Below, in pieces: positions 8,134-16,012 of a stretch of 20,030 nt of DNA. Position 1 is the first letter of the stretch. The number at the start of each line of letters is the position of its first letter. Where the stretch lies: contig SKVC01000026.1 of assembly GCA_007129655.1 (NCBI GenBank), positions 1-20,030 of the forward strand. The letters run 5' to 3'. The position numbers and the translations under genes were made by a program. A model generated the notes under the pieces. That model was not told the DNA's origin. It made no database searches and saw nothing but the letters and a program-made list of their open reading frames with translations. The DNA comes from Thermoplasmata archaeon. GTDB lineage: Archaea; Thermoplasmatota; Thermoplasmata; Halarchaeoplasmatales; Halarchaeoplasmataceae.

Positions 8134-9480
8134 ATGGTTAGGAAGATAACAGCAGTCGTTCTACTGCTCATACTATGCTTACCGATGGCGGCATTCGACT
8201 ACTCTCATGCTAACACAGGGACATGGGATATAGATATCCATCTACCTGGCCATACAACCGTTTTTGTGGGTGATAAACCACAGATGATAACCGGTGTGCT
8301 CAACGTTATAAATATGACGCATGACGAGATAGAGGGATCTATCAGTATACGATTATATCATGGAGAACAGGAACCAACGATAAAAAATGAAACCAATTTC
8401 TATCAATGGAATTTTTCTGACGGAAATTTTGAGTGTATATACGGAGAATACATCGATAAATCCATGAGCGAAAAAACCGATACTATCAGGTTCGTTGTTG
8501 GAACTTCGGTATTGGCGAAAACAGGAACCTGGACGATCACTGTTTTACATGCAGGAACAGAAAGCCACTCTACTTTATTCATGGATGTACCAAAAGCGGG
8601 AATAGCCGTTTCGTCTCCGGATTTCTATTTCACGACAGCACCATTCAGCGGTGAGGATTTCCACAGTAGCGAAGATCGTAATTATGTGAGAACAATAAAC
8701 ACAGGAAACATACCCCTCGATCTGAAAATAACTTATGATAGTTTAAGCGAATACATAACTACTACGAACACTACGGGAATTTTTGAGATAGGAGAAGAGA
8801 GGTATCATCACCTTTCATTCGAAACGCCTGTATGGGGGCCTAGAAAACTCGTAATAACAGGTAGTGTAACCGGTGAACCTTCATACGCAGTTACACCTGC
8901 TACCGTACAGTTGATACCAGTACCCCAGATTCCATTCAAAGTTACCATAGAAATAGTTAGACCCGGATTCAGACTGTTTGAACTAGGTGATGTTACCATT
9001 CAATACCGACAGACAGCATCGGTTCAATACGACAATACCACGGATCTGCAGGCATATATGACAGGCACGGGAACAGTATCCGTTACATCGTCAACTGACC
9101 AGTTAACACTCGAATCTACAACATACAGAGGTGCCGGGGTTGGAGAAAGTGTTGACATCTTACTTTCAAACGATACTGAAGAAGAAGTAATATACACCGT
9201 AAAAGGAACACATCCCAATGCAGTGGGAGAGTTGAGATATACACTCACATGGGGTGATAACGAAGAGATAATAATTACAGAAGTTACCACAGGACCGGCT
9301 CCCGAAGGGGGTATTACAGAACATACTGAAAGGGATATATACGGCTTGATTTTTGTTTTTGTAGTTATAGCGGTTGCAGCTCTAGTTTTATTTTTGATAT
9401 CTCGTAATAAGGGTGAAGAAACCGAAAGAGAACGTAAACGTCGGGAATGGTTGGAAAGGCACAAAGGAAGGGAGATATGA
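8134..9480 (+). CDS. Exported single-span membrane protein, operon gene 1
   Basis: The protein has 448 residues. Residues 1-26 form a signal peptide (MVRK, a leucine-rich core, then SHA). Residues about 27-400 are beta-rich and look like stacked immunoglobulin-type domains, with many T/V strands and no catalytic motif that I can see. Residues about 403-425 are a membrane span followed by a strongly basic/acidic cytoplasmic tail (RNKGEETERERKRREW). The predicted topology is outside-N, inside-C. A stretch with F-YQW, then T-IRFVV, then W-I-V-A resembles a stretch in the next gene. The stop overlaps the next start (ATGA), so the two are probably translationally coupled. I do not recognise the family; a receptor or scaffold role for the downstream ATPases is inferred from the operon. 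Confidence 0.85.
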   Translation: MVRKITAVVLLLILCLPMAAFDYSHANTGTWDIDIHLPGHTTVFVGDKPQMITGVLNVINMTHDEIEGSISIRLYHGEQEPTIKNETNFYQWNFSDGNFECIYGEYIDKSMSEKTDTIRFVVGTSVLAKTGTWTITVLHAGTESHSTLFMDVPKAGIAVSSPDFYFTTAPFSGEDFHSSEDRNYVRTINTGNIPLDLKITYDSLSEYITTTNTTGIFEIGEERYHHLSFETPVWGPRKLVITGSVTGEPSYAVTPATVQLIPVPQIPFKVTIEIVRPGFRLFELGDVTIQYRQTASVQYDNTTDLQAYMTGTGTVSVTSSTDQLTLESTTYRGAGVGESVDILLSNDTEEEVIYTVKGTHPNAVGELRYTLTWGDNEEIIITEVTTGPAPEGGITEHTERDIYGLIFVFVVIAVAALVLFLISRNKGEETERERKRREWLERHKGREI

Positions 9481-10133
9481 AGAGGATTTTACTTATTTTG
9501 ATACTCATAGCCGTACTCGTGCTTAACTCTACAGCAAGTGCACAGAACGCAGGCGGCGGTGTAGGTGTACTCAACACCCCTCCAACCTTCGTTTCCATAG
9601 ATATTACCGAGATCGATGATCACTACCACATCGAAGCAGTGGTGTCGGATTATAACGGCAGGAACGATATTTACAGTTTGGATGTGAATATAATAGATGC
9701 AAACAACAACATGATCTCTAATTTTTCCTACTACCAGTGGGACTCTACAGATAGAACGACTGCTTCGAGGATAGATTCTTTCGTTGACCACGAGGGAGAT
9801 TATCTAGTAAGAGAAGAATGTAATATCGAGAGATACGTAGGCAGTAATTGGTTTATGGAAAACACAACGATCACAGTAAGATTCGTCGTACGTCCTTTGG
9901 ATGGAAAGACCATCACGATAAGAGCCCACGACTTTAGGATGGAAGAAGCCTATTACGAAGGGCCTGTAACGTCTAAAATAGCCGTACAACCCATCATACA
10001 GGGAAGAGCAATCCCTATCATAGTTTCGGTGATAACAGCGGGTATAGGCACCGGAGCGGTGATTTTCGACCGTAGGAATAAGAACGTACTAGCCCAAACG
10101 GTGCGTCAGAAGATGGAAGAGGAGATAGGCTGA
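9477..10133 (+). CDS. Small exported single-span membrane protein, operon gene 2
   Basis: The protein has 218 residues. I start it at ATG 9477, which overlaps the upstream stop as ATGA and has GGGAG just before it; the longer reading from GTG-like codons at 9447 would put ten charged residues ahead of a clean signal peptide. Residues 1-22 are the signal peptide (MKRILL ... ASA). Residues about 35-165 form one beta-rich domain (PPTFVSIDITEI, VVSDYNG, then YYQWDS and TITVRFVV). Residues about 178-197 are a membrane span with a short cytoplasmic tail. The outer domain resembles part of the preceding protein. The gene overlaps the following AAA+ gene by one base (TGATG). Its function is unknown; a small partner of the larger membrane protein is likely. 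Confidence 0.85.
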   Translation: MKRILLILILIAVLVLNSTASAQNAGGGVGVLNTPPTFVSIDITEIDDHYHIEAVVSDYNGRNDIYSLDVNIIDANNNMISNFSYYQWDSTDRTTASRIDSFVDHEGDYLVREECNIERYVGSNWFMENTTITVRFVVRPLDGKTITIRAHDFRMEEAYYEGPVTSKIAVQPIIQGRAIPIIVSVITAGIGTGAVIFDRRNKNVLAQTVRQKMEEEIG

Positions 10134-12139
10134 TGGCTGACATACGAGAACTATTAGGGGAGCCGGGTAAAATATTCACCAAGTATTACCTTTTGAGTAC
10201 AATCACACTGGCATTCTTCTTCTTCCTAGCGATTTTCGTAGCTACGGAATTCCTTATGGCCTTTTTCAACGTTTCTGAAGTTCCACTGAGTGCATTATTG
10301 TATCTAGTTCCATTCTTCGAGCAGACCATGAGAATGAATATACTCTTCATGGTAACCATAGTAGCAACTGCTGATGCTTTGTTACATCTGTATGATAAAA
10401 AACTAAACCTGATGATATCCTTGATGCCCACCAGTATAATGATAAGCGGCATCGGTGTTAGGATATACCTGGGACCCATAACAGGAACGATAGCTGCGTT
10501 GTTTATCATCCTAGTATTGATGTTCTTGATAGATATACTATGTATAATGTACCATCCGGAGGAACTTGACATCATCGGACGTGGAAACCTACAGATATTC
10601 CTGGAAAAGGAAGCTGAGTTGAAGGATAGAGTCGAACAGGAAGAGGAGATGTTGAAAACAAAAGAGGAAGAATTGATCCAGCTTAACCAAGAGATGAACA
10701 CCTTAGAGGAAAAGGTTCACGAAGAAGAAGAGATGTTAAGGGTAAAGGAAGATGAGATCGAACAGGTAAAGACGGAGATAGAAGAAACGAAAAAAGAGCT
10801 CGGGGAAGAACAAGAACTACTAAGGGTAAAAGAAGAAAACATGGAGAACATGATAGAGAGTCGGGTGGAAGAACGATTGATGGAGGAAGAGGAATTTTTA
10901 CGAACTAAGGACGATGAATTGATCAAATTACAGGACGAACTGGAAACCCAGCGAAATCTTTACGAGGAAACAAAGAGAGAGCTCATGGAGAAGGAACATA
11001 GGATACAAAATTTAAAAACCGAGATGGAAGAACGTATGAGAAGGGAGATGGAAGAGGAGATGATGAGGAAACTAAAAGAAGAAACGGATATCAGCTCCAC
11101 CAAAGGTAAACAGGAAAAAACATTGTTCCCCTTCGAAGCCATCGTCGGACAGGGTGACGGAAAGAGAGCTCTCATATTGAACGCAGTTTACCCGGAAATA
11201 GGCGGGGTCCTTTTACGAGGTGAAAAAGGTACCGCTAAATCGGTTTCCGTGAGAGGTCTTGCCGAAGTTTTACCGAACATCAATGTAACCGGCTGCCAAT
11301 ACAACTGCGACCCGGACGATCACGATTCATTGTGTCCTGAATGCAGGGGTAAGCTCGAACAGGACAAACTAAATTCCTTCGAAAGAGCGGTTCGTGTCAT
11401 CGATCTACCTCTAAATGTTACTGAAGATAGACTACTAGGTAGCCTCGATATAGAAACTGTTCTCGGGGAAGGTAAAAGAATATTCGAGCCGGGAATACTC
11501 GCGGAGACCCATAGAGGTATACTTTACGTGGATGAGATCAATCTTCTTGATGATTATATAGTCGATATTCTTCTTGATGCCGCATCATCAAAAAGAGTGA
11601 TAGTTGAAAGAGAAGGCATAAGCGCCAGCTATCCCTCTGATTTTATCATCGTAGGAAGTATGAATCCGGAAGAGGGTGAGCTCAGACCACAGCTTCTTGA
11701 CAGAATATCTCTCATAGTCAATATGCGGGGAATAGACGACATAGATGAAAGGATGACCATAATCAAGAATCGACAGGAGTTCACAGCAGATTCGGAAAAG
11801 TTCAGAAGTAATTTTGCTGGTCAACAGCAAGAGTTAAAGCGTAAGATCGAACGTGCCCGGGATCTTAGTCCCAGGGTAACAACTTCACAAAATATACTGA
11901 AGATCATCGCAGACCTTTGTAAGGATTTTGAGATCGCCGGTCACAGAGGCGATATAGCCATAGAAAGAGGTGCGAGGGCGAACGCAGCCTTTGAGGGTCG
12001 TGTAGAGACAACAATGGAAGACGTTCTGACAGCCGCAAAGATGGCTTTACCACACAGAGTAAAGCGTAAGCTGATGGAGGAAGAGGAATTTTCAGAGGAT
12101 GTTCTGGAGGAGTGGTTTGAAAGCAGGGAGTTGAGTTGA
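10133..12139 (+). CDS. Membrane-anchored coiled-coil AAA+ ATPase, ChlI/BchI type
   Basis: The protein has 668 residues. About 140 N-terminal residues hold three to four membrane spans (near 19-41, 57-83, 93-113, 116-139). Residues about 155-316 form a highly charged coiled coil. Residues about 331-668 are an AAA+ module of the magnesium-chelatase I-subunit family. Its motifs are Walker A GEKGTAKS (363-370), a Cys cluster C388/C392/C401/C404, Walker B ILYVDE (463-468, catalytic E468), sensor 1 GSMNPEEGELRPQLLDR with the arginine finger, and a C-terminal helical domain with GHRGD and LPHRVKRK. It should be an active ATPase facing the cytoplasm. Fusion of membrane spans and a coiled coil to this module is unusual. 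GGAG at 10121-10124 supports the ATG at 10133. No chelatase partner is nearby, so metal chelation is unlikely. Confidence 0.9.
   Translation: MADIRELLGEPGKIFTKYYLLSTITLAFFFFLAIFVATEFLMAFFNVSEVPLSALLYLVPFFEQTMRMNILFMVTIVATADALLHLYDKKLNLMISLMPTSIMISGIGVRIYLGPITGTIAALFIILVLMFLIDILCIMYHPEELDIIGRGNLQIFLEKEAELKDRVEQEEEMLKTKEEELIQLNQEMNTLEEKVHEEEEMLRVKEDEIEQVKTEIEETKKELGEEQELLRVKEENMENMIESRVEERLMEEEEFLRTKDDELIKLQDELETQRNLYEETKRELMEKEHRIQNLKTEMEERMRREMEEEMMRKLKEETDISSTKGKQEKTLFPFEAIVGQGDGKRALILNAVYPEIGGVLLRGEKGTAKSVSVRGLAEVLPNINVTGCQYNCDPDDHDSLCPECRGKLEQDKLNSFERAVRVIDLPLNVTEDRLLGSLDIETVLGEGKRIFEPGILAETHRGILYVDEINLLDDYIVDILLDAASSKRVIVEREGISASYPSDFIIVGSMNPEEGELRPQLLDRISLIVNMRGIDDIDERMTIIKNRQEFTADSEKFRSNFAGQQQELKRKIERARDLSPRVTTSQNILKIIADLCKDFEIAGHRGDIAIERGARANAAFEGRVETTMEDVLTAAKMALPHRVKRKLMEEEEFSEDVLEEWFESRELS
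10640..10921 (+). repeat. 28-residue repeat within the coiled coil
   Basis: A motif EE-E-[ML]-L-[KR]-[TV]-K-[ED]-[ED]-x-[LIM] occurs four times, starting at residues 170, 198, 226 and 252 of the membrane AAA+ protein. The spacing is 28, 28 and then 26 residues. Twenty-eight residues is four heptads, and the last interval is two residues short. Confidence 0.7.
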
Positions 12140-12140
12140 A

Positions 12141-13181
12141 ATGGTGGGGGAAGTTAGAGATAGATTATACCCTTTTTCTGCGGTGGTCGGTCTAAATCTA
12201 TTAAAGCTGGCTCTGATTTTGAATCTGATAAACAGGGACATAGGTGGAGTCTTAATAAAGGGGGATAAGGGAACCGGTAAATCACTTACAGTAAATTCAT
12301 TCAGAAATTTATTACCATTCATACGTGTGATCGAAGGCTGCGAATTTAACTGTTCACCGGAAGAACCGGAAAAGTTCTGCCTGGAATGTAAAGAAAAGGC
12401 GAAGAATGATAAGCTTAATATCATCACTAAGAAGATGGACGTTATTGACCTTCCTTTGAACATCACAGAAGATCGGTTGATAGGTACTATAGATGTAGAG
12501 AAAGTCCTCCAAGACGGAGTTAAGTCTTTCGAACCGGGACTACTCGCTAGGGCAAATAAAAACATATTATACATCGATCAAATCAACTTACTCGACCATC
12601 ATATAGTGGATTTGCTCCTCGATGTCGCGGCTATGAAGATGGTGACTGTTGAAAGAGAGGGGATATCTACAAACTACATGTCCGATTTTATGCTGGTCGC
12701 CAGTATGAATCCCGAAGAGGGATTCTTACGTCCCCAGCTACTAGACAGGTTTTCACTCCAAGTCGAGACCGAAACTATCAATAATTTAGATAAAAGGTTA
12801 GAATTGATCAAAATCAACAGGAATTTCCTAGAAGACCCATATGGTACTATGAGAAATTACAAAGACGATGAGATAAAATTAAGAGAAAATATTCATAAAG
12901 CTAATAAGAAGCTTGGAGAGGTAGAATTATCGGATAAGATGTTAAGTATTATATGCCGTATCTGTAGAGAATTCGATATAGACGGTCATAGAGGAGATAT
13001 CATCATAGCTAGAACTGCAACCACCCACGCTGCATACAATGGTCGAACATCTGTTTCTATTGAAGATATAATCCAAGCTGCAGAATTAGCATTACCTCAC
13101 CGAATGCGTAAGCAACCATTTGAAATAGGTGAGTTCAGCAAAGAAAAGCTCAGAACACTAGTTGAAGAAAAATGGGGTTAA
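12141..13181 (+). CDS. Soluble ChlI/BchI-type AAA+ protein with altered Walker B
   Basis: The 346-residue paralogue of the preceding AAA+ module has no membrane or coiled-coil part. Visible motifs are Walker A GDKGTGKS (41-48), a Cys cluster C67/C71/C80/C83 with the same spacing as its neighbour, Walker B ILYIDQ (142-147), sensor region ASMNPEEGFLRPQLLDR, and C-terminal GHRGD and LPHRMRKQ. The Walker B glutamate is glutamine (codon CAA), which in AAA+ proteins usually allows ATP binding but blocks hydrolysis. The arginine kept as A-R-A-N-A-A in the neighbour is also lost here (A-T-T-H-A-A). The gene starts one base after the upstream stop, and GGGAG at 12126-12130 is its ribosome site. I infer a regulatory, non-hydrolysing partner in a mixed ring; the direct sequence facts are secure. 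Confidence 0.9.
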   Translation: MVGEVRDRLYPFSAVVGLNLLKLALILNLINRDIGGVLIKGDKGTGKSLTVNSFRNLLPFIRVIEGCEFNCSPEEPEKFCLECKEKAKNDKLNIITKKMDVIDLPLNITEDRLIGTIDVEKVLQDGVKSFEPGLLARANKNILYIDQINLLDHHIVDLLLDVAAMKMVTVEREGISTNYMSDFMLVASMNPEEGFLRPQLLDRFSLQVETETINNLDKRLELIKINRNFLEDPYGTMRNYKDDEIKLRENIHKANKKLGEVELSDKMLSIICRICREFDIDGHRGDIIIARTATTHAAYNGRTSVSIEDIIQAAELALPHRMRKQPFEIGEFSKEKLRTLVEEKWG

Positions 13182-13192
13182 GATTTTGTTGT

Positions 13193-13236
13193 ATTAGACA
13201 AAAAGCTTATTATAGTGGTCTAATTTGACAATGAGG
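13193..13236 (+). promoter_or_regulatory. Candidate rpoK promoter with flanking inverted repeat
   Basis: The 63-base gap holds a TATA-like TTATTATA (13207-13214) lying between the arms of a perfect 7-base inverted repeat, ATTAGAC (13193-13199) and GTCTAAT (13218-13224). GAGG at 13233-13236 is a ribosome site 8 bases before the rpoK ATG. The repeat could be an operator. Confidence 0.4.
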
Positions 13237-13244
13237 ATTAGCAA

Positions 13245-13433
13245 ATGAAAAGGAAACACACCAAGTTTGAAAAATCCAGGATAATCGGTGCCCGATCTCT
13301 TCAGATATCCATGGGTGCACCGCCTCTTATAGAGGTAGAAGAACATATCATAGACCCTGTCGATATCGCGATACTTGAGTTCGATAAAGGTGTGAGTCCA
13401 ATCACCGTTTACGGGAGAAATAAGGATGACTGA
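13245..13433 (+). CDS. rpoK: DNA-directed RNA polymerase subunit K (Rpo6)
   Basis: This is the 62-residue archaeal homologue of eukaryotic Rpb6 and bacterial omega; it is a small structural subunit that stabilises RNA polymerase assembly. The signature T-K-F-E-K-S-R-I-I-G-A-R-S-L-Q-I-S-M-G-A-P runs over residues 7-27, followed by P-V-D-I-A-I-L-E-F near the C-terminus; the length is normal for the family. GAGG lies 8 bases before the ATG. The gene overlaps rpsB by 8 bases. In many euryarchaea rpoK and rpsB lie in one cluster, often with enolase between them; here they abut directly. Confidence 0.96.
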   Translation: MKRKHTKFEKSRIIGARSLQISMGAPPLIEVEEHIIDPVDIAILEFDKGVSPITVYGRNKDD

Positions 13434-14034
13434 AACAGAAGAAGAGATGCTTGTAAAAGAGGATAAGTACCTTACATCCGGTGTTCACATAGGTACACAG
13501 CAAAAAAGTGCAGCTATGAAACCATTCATATTTAGAGTAAGAGACGATGGTCTTTATGTTCTGGATGTGAGACAAACAAATAGTAGAGTTAAGACAACGG
13601 CAAAATTCCTATCTCGGATCCCTCCCGAAAAGATACTTATCGTGTCTGCAAGGCAATATGGTAGCCAACCGATTGAAATGTTTTCTAAGGTATTAGGAAC
13701 CATGAGTATTGCAGGACGCTTTATACCGGGAATATTAACCAATCCCGATCTACCTCAATTCATAGAACCGGAAGTTATCATAGCCGTGGATCCTGCAGCC
13801 GACAGACAAGCCTTGAAAGAAGCTGTTAGCGTTGGTATACCTATAGTTGCTTTGGTAGATACAAACAATCTGTTGGAAAATGTCGATCTAGCTATTCCTA
13901 CTAACAATAAAGGCAGGAAGGCCTTGGCTCTTGTTTTCTGGCTACTCGCTAGAGAATCACTACTAGAAAAAGGTGAAATAGAAAGTAGAGAAGATTTTAC
14001 CTATGAACTTGAGGATTTCGAACAGAGCTTGTAA
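13426..14034 (+). CDS. rpsB: 30S ribosomal protein S2 (uS2)
   Basis: The 202-residue protein is of normal length for archaeal uS2, a small-subunit body/head protein. Characteristic stretches are L-T-S-G-V-H-I-G-T-Q near residue 20, F-I-F-R-V-R-x-D-G-L-Y-V-L-D near 35, I-L-I-V-S-A-R-Q-Y-G near 70, A-G-R-F-I-P-G-I-L-T-N near 95, and V-A-L-V-D-T-N-N with I-P-T-N-N-K-G-R-K-A near 145-165. GGGAG at 13413-13417 is a ribosome site inside rpoK, 8 bases before the ATG, so the two are co-transcribed and probably coupled. It converges on fttA with only 3 bases between the stop codons. Confidence 0.97.
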   Translation: MTETEEEMLVKEDKYLTSGVHIGTQQKSAAMKPFIFRVRDDGLYVLDVRQTNSRVKTTAKFLSRIPPEKILIVSARQYGSQPIEMFSKVLGTMSIAGRFIPGILTNPDLPQFIEPEVIIAVDPAADRQALKEAVSVGIPIVALVDTNNLLENVDLAIPTNNKGRKALALVFWLLARESLLEKGEIESREDFTYELEDFEQSL

Positions 14035-14037
14035 TTA

Positions 14038-15951
14038 TCAGTACAATCTGATAGTCTCAAGATTCCAAGGTGTTCGGGATTCCATACCATATTTTTTATA
14101 GATAGTACTTGCAAGGTTAGTACATTTGCCTTCTTCTCCATGGGAAACGAGCACACGGTCCGGTGAAGGTTTCATACCGCTGATATAATGGAGTAGCTGT
14201 ATTCTATCACTGTGTCCCGAGAATCCTTCGCATGTATGTACTCGAAGTTTTACATTGATGTCTATCGGACTTCCTCCTTCTACAAGCGTGATATGGTCAT
14301 ATCCTTTTTGTATTCTGTTTCCAATTGTGCCGGCTCCTTGATAACCTACGAAAATTATACCCGATTCCGTATCGCCGGCCCATGATTTGAAGTATTCCAA
14401 TACCGGGCCTCCGTTCATCATGCCTGCGGTCGCTAGTACTATAGCCGGTTCAGCTGAGTCGCATATCTCGCGCCTCATGTCCATACTATCGACCCGATTG
14501 AACACCGGGGATAAAAATGGATTCTCGTCTTCCTTGAATATCTTTCTCTTTAGTTTGTTGTTTAAAAATTCGGGATAAGCTGTATGTATGGCAGTCGCTT
14601 CCCAGATCATACCGTCTAAATATATCGGAACTTCTGGAATATCTCCTTTCCTCATGGCCTCTTCGATCACGACCATGACTTCTTGGGAACGTCCTACTGC
14701 GAAAACCGGAACCAGTACCTTGCCTTTTGCTCTATCAAGATGTTGTATCAGGATGTCCTTTAATTGCTCTACGGCATCCAAACGGCTCGGTTGTATGTCG
14801 TGATAACCACCGTAGGTCGCTTCCATTACTACGGTTTCAGCCCTTGGGAATTTATTAACTGCTTGGTTAAAGAGCCATGTTTTATCATATTTTATATCTC
14901 CGGTGAATACTACATTGTAATCTCCGTCTCCGATGTGCATATGGGCAACGGCAGATCCTAGGATATGTCCTGCGTTATGCAGTGTGAGTCTGATATCAGG
15001 AGCTATGTCCGTAGTTTCTCCATATTCCAACGCAATGGTATGTTTAACGGCCTCACGTATATTACTTGATTTGTAAGGTGGGTCTCTCCCATCTCCTACG
15101 GCAACTTTGATAAAATCTAGTTGTAGAAGAGCTGCCATATCCCGTGTAGGTGCCGTACAGTATACCGGTCCGTCATAACCATATTTGAAAAGTGCCGGAA
15201 TTATTCCACAGTGATCAAGATGTGCGTGGGTAAGAACAATTGCGTCTATAGTATCCGGAGGGATGATCTCTGGAGCGTTCAGATAAGGTGTTCCGTTGTC
15301 GGGTGAAGAAACATCAACACCACAGTCGACTAATATCTTACTATCTCTGGTATGCAGTAGGTGGGCACTTCTACCCACTTCCCTGTATCCTCCAAGTGCG
15401 GTTATTCTTGCAAACGTTTCTCCCTTTCTTTTATCCCTATTGATCTTACGACCAAGAGCTTGAAGGAATGTTTTCCGTTCTCCCCTCACCGCTCTAAGAT
15501 AACTCCGTATATCCTTTACGGTTTTAGATGGAATAGGTGGTGCCCTAACAACATCGGGAGCCCATCCGGTTTCTCTCTTTATCTTGTTTAGAATGTTCCC
15601 CTTTTTACCGATAGCTACCCCCGGTGCCTTTGCTTCGATGGTAACTTCTCCTGTGTCTTCTTTGAAATACATATCGGTAATTTCGGCATCGTCGGGGACT
15701 ATTTCACGTATCTTTTCTTCGGCTTCTTCGATATCATCTAATAACGAAGGGTCCGGCCTTATCGATACTCTTCTTTTTAAAAATTCGGCCAGCTTTTTTA
15801 CTACTTCTGAATCTCCTGTGAATTCTTTCAGGTCTTTAGTGTAGATCACTACCGTCGAACCTTCGAATTCAATATCAGTTATTCTTACCGAAGTCGGTAT
15901 TACTTCATCAACCGCTCTTCGGGCTTCCTTTAAAACGTCTTCAACACTCAT
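14038..15951 (-). CDS. fttA: KH-domain beta-CASP ribonuclease / transcription terminator FttA (aCPSF1)
   Basis: The 637-residue protein belongs to the archaeal CPSF73-like family, which ends transcription by cutting nascent RNA and acts as a beta-CASP ribonuclease. Residues about 1-145 hold the N-terminal KH-type region, with a GKKG loop at 115-118. Residues about 180-637 are the metallo-beta-lactamase and beta-CASP parts, including zinc motif H-A-H-L-D-H (242-247), G-H-I-L-G-S, F-T-G-D-I, M-E-A-T-Y-G, A-T-A-G-M-M-N-G-G-P and G-F-S-G-H-S-D. All catalytic motifs look intact and the length is typical. It lies 61 bases downstream of psmB on the same strand, a pairing seen in other archaea. GTGA lies 6 bases before the ATG, and a TATATC element near 16000 could give it its own promoter. 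Confidence 0.97.
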   Translation of the reverse strand: MSVEDVLKEARRAVDEVIPTSVRITDIEFEGSTVVIYTKDLKEFTGDSEVVKKLAEFLKRRVSIRPDPSLLDDIEEAEEKIREIVPDDAEITDMYFKEDTGEVTIEAKAPGVAIGKKGNILNKIKRETGWAPDVVRAPPIPSKTVKDIRSYLRAVRGERKTFLQALGRKINRDKRKGETFARITALGGYREVGRSAHLLHTRDSKILVDCGVDVSSPDNGTPYLNAPEIIPPDTIDAIVLTHAHLDHCGIIPALFKYGYDGPVYCTAPTRDMAALLQLDFIKVAVGDGRDPPYKSSNIREAVKHTIALEYGETTDIAPDIRLTLHNAGHILGSAVAHMHIGDGDYNVVFTGDIKYDKTWLFNQAVNKFPRAETVVMEATYGGYHDIQPSRLDAVEQLKDILIQHLDRAKGKVLVPVFAVGRSQEVMVVIEEAMRKGDIPEVPIYLDGMIWEATAIHTAYPEFLNNKLKRKIFKEDENPFLSPVFNRVDSMDMRREICDSAEPAIVLATAGMMNGGPVLEYFKSWAGDTESGIIFVGYQGAGTIGNRIQKGYDHITLVEGGSPIDINVKLRVHTCEGFSGHSDRIQLLHYISGMKPSPDRVLVSHGEEGKCTNLASTIYKKYGMESRTPWNLETIRLY

Positions 15952-16012
15952 AATATTTCACATTTAGATTATTTAGAATGGTTTTTACCTATCATAAAGA
16001 TATATCGCATAT

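Noticed and set aside
9024..9464. Minus-strand open frame of 146 codons within the first operon gene
   Set aside because: It is serine/proline-rich low-complexity translation opposite a clear coding gene, with no ribosome site or recognisable domain.
9447..9476. Earlier start for the small membrane protein
   Set aside because: It would put ten charged residues before the signal peptide, whereas ATG 9477 has a ribosome site and the usual ATGA overlap.
10186..10701. Minus-strand open frame of 171 codons opposite the membrane part of the AAA+ gene
   Set aside because: It is the antisense reading of membrane-span and coiled-coil codons, and no family resemblance was seen.
12139..12141. The two AAA+ genes as halves of one frameshifted gene
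   Set aside because: Each has a full AAA+ module with its own Walker A, Walker B and C-terminal domain, so they are paralogues and not fragments.
10133..13181. Magnesium or cobalt chelatase function for the two ChlI-type proteins
   Set aside because: No large chelatase subunit, vWA subunit or tetrapyrrole gene is present, and membrane spans plus a coiled coil are foreign to that role.
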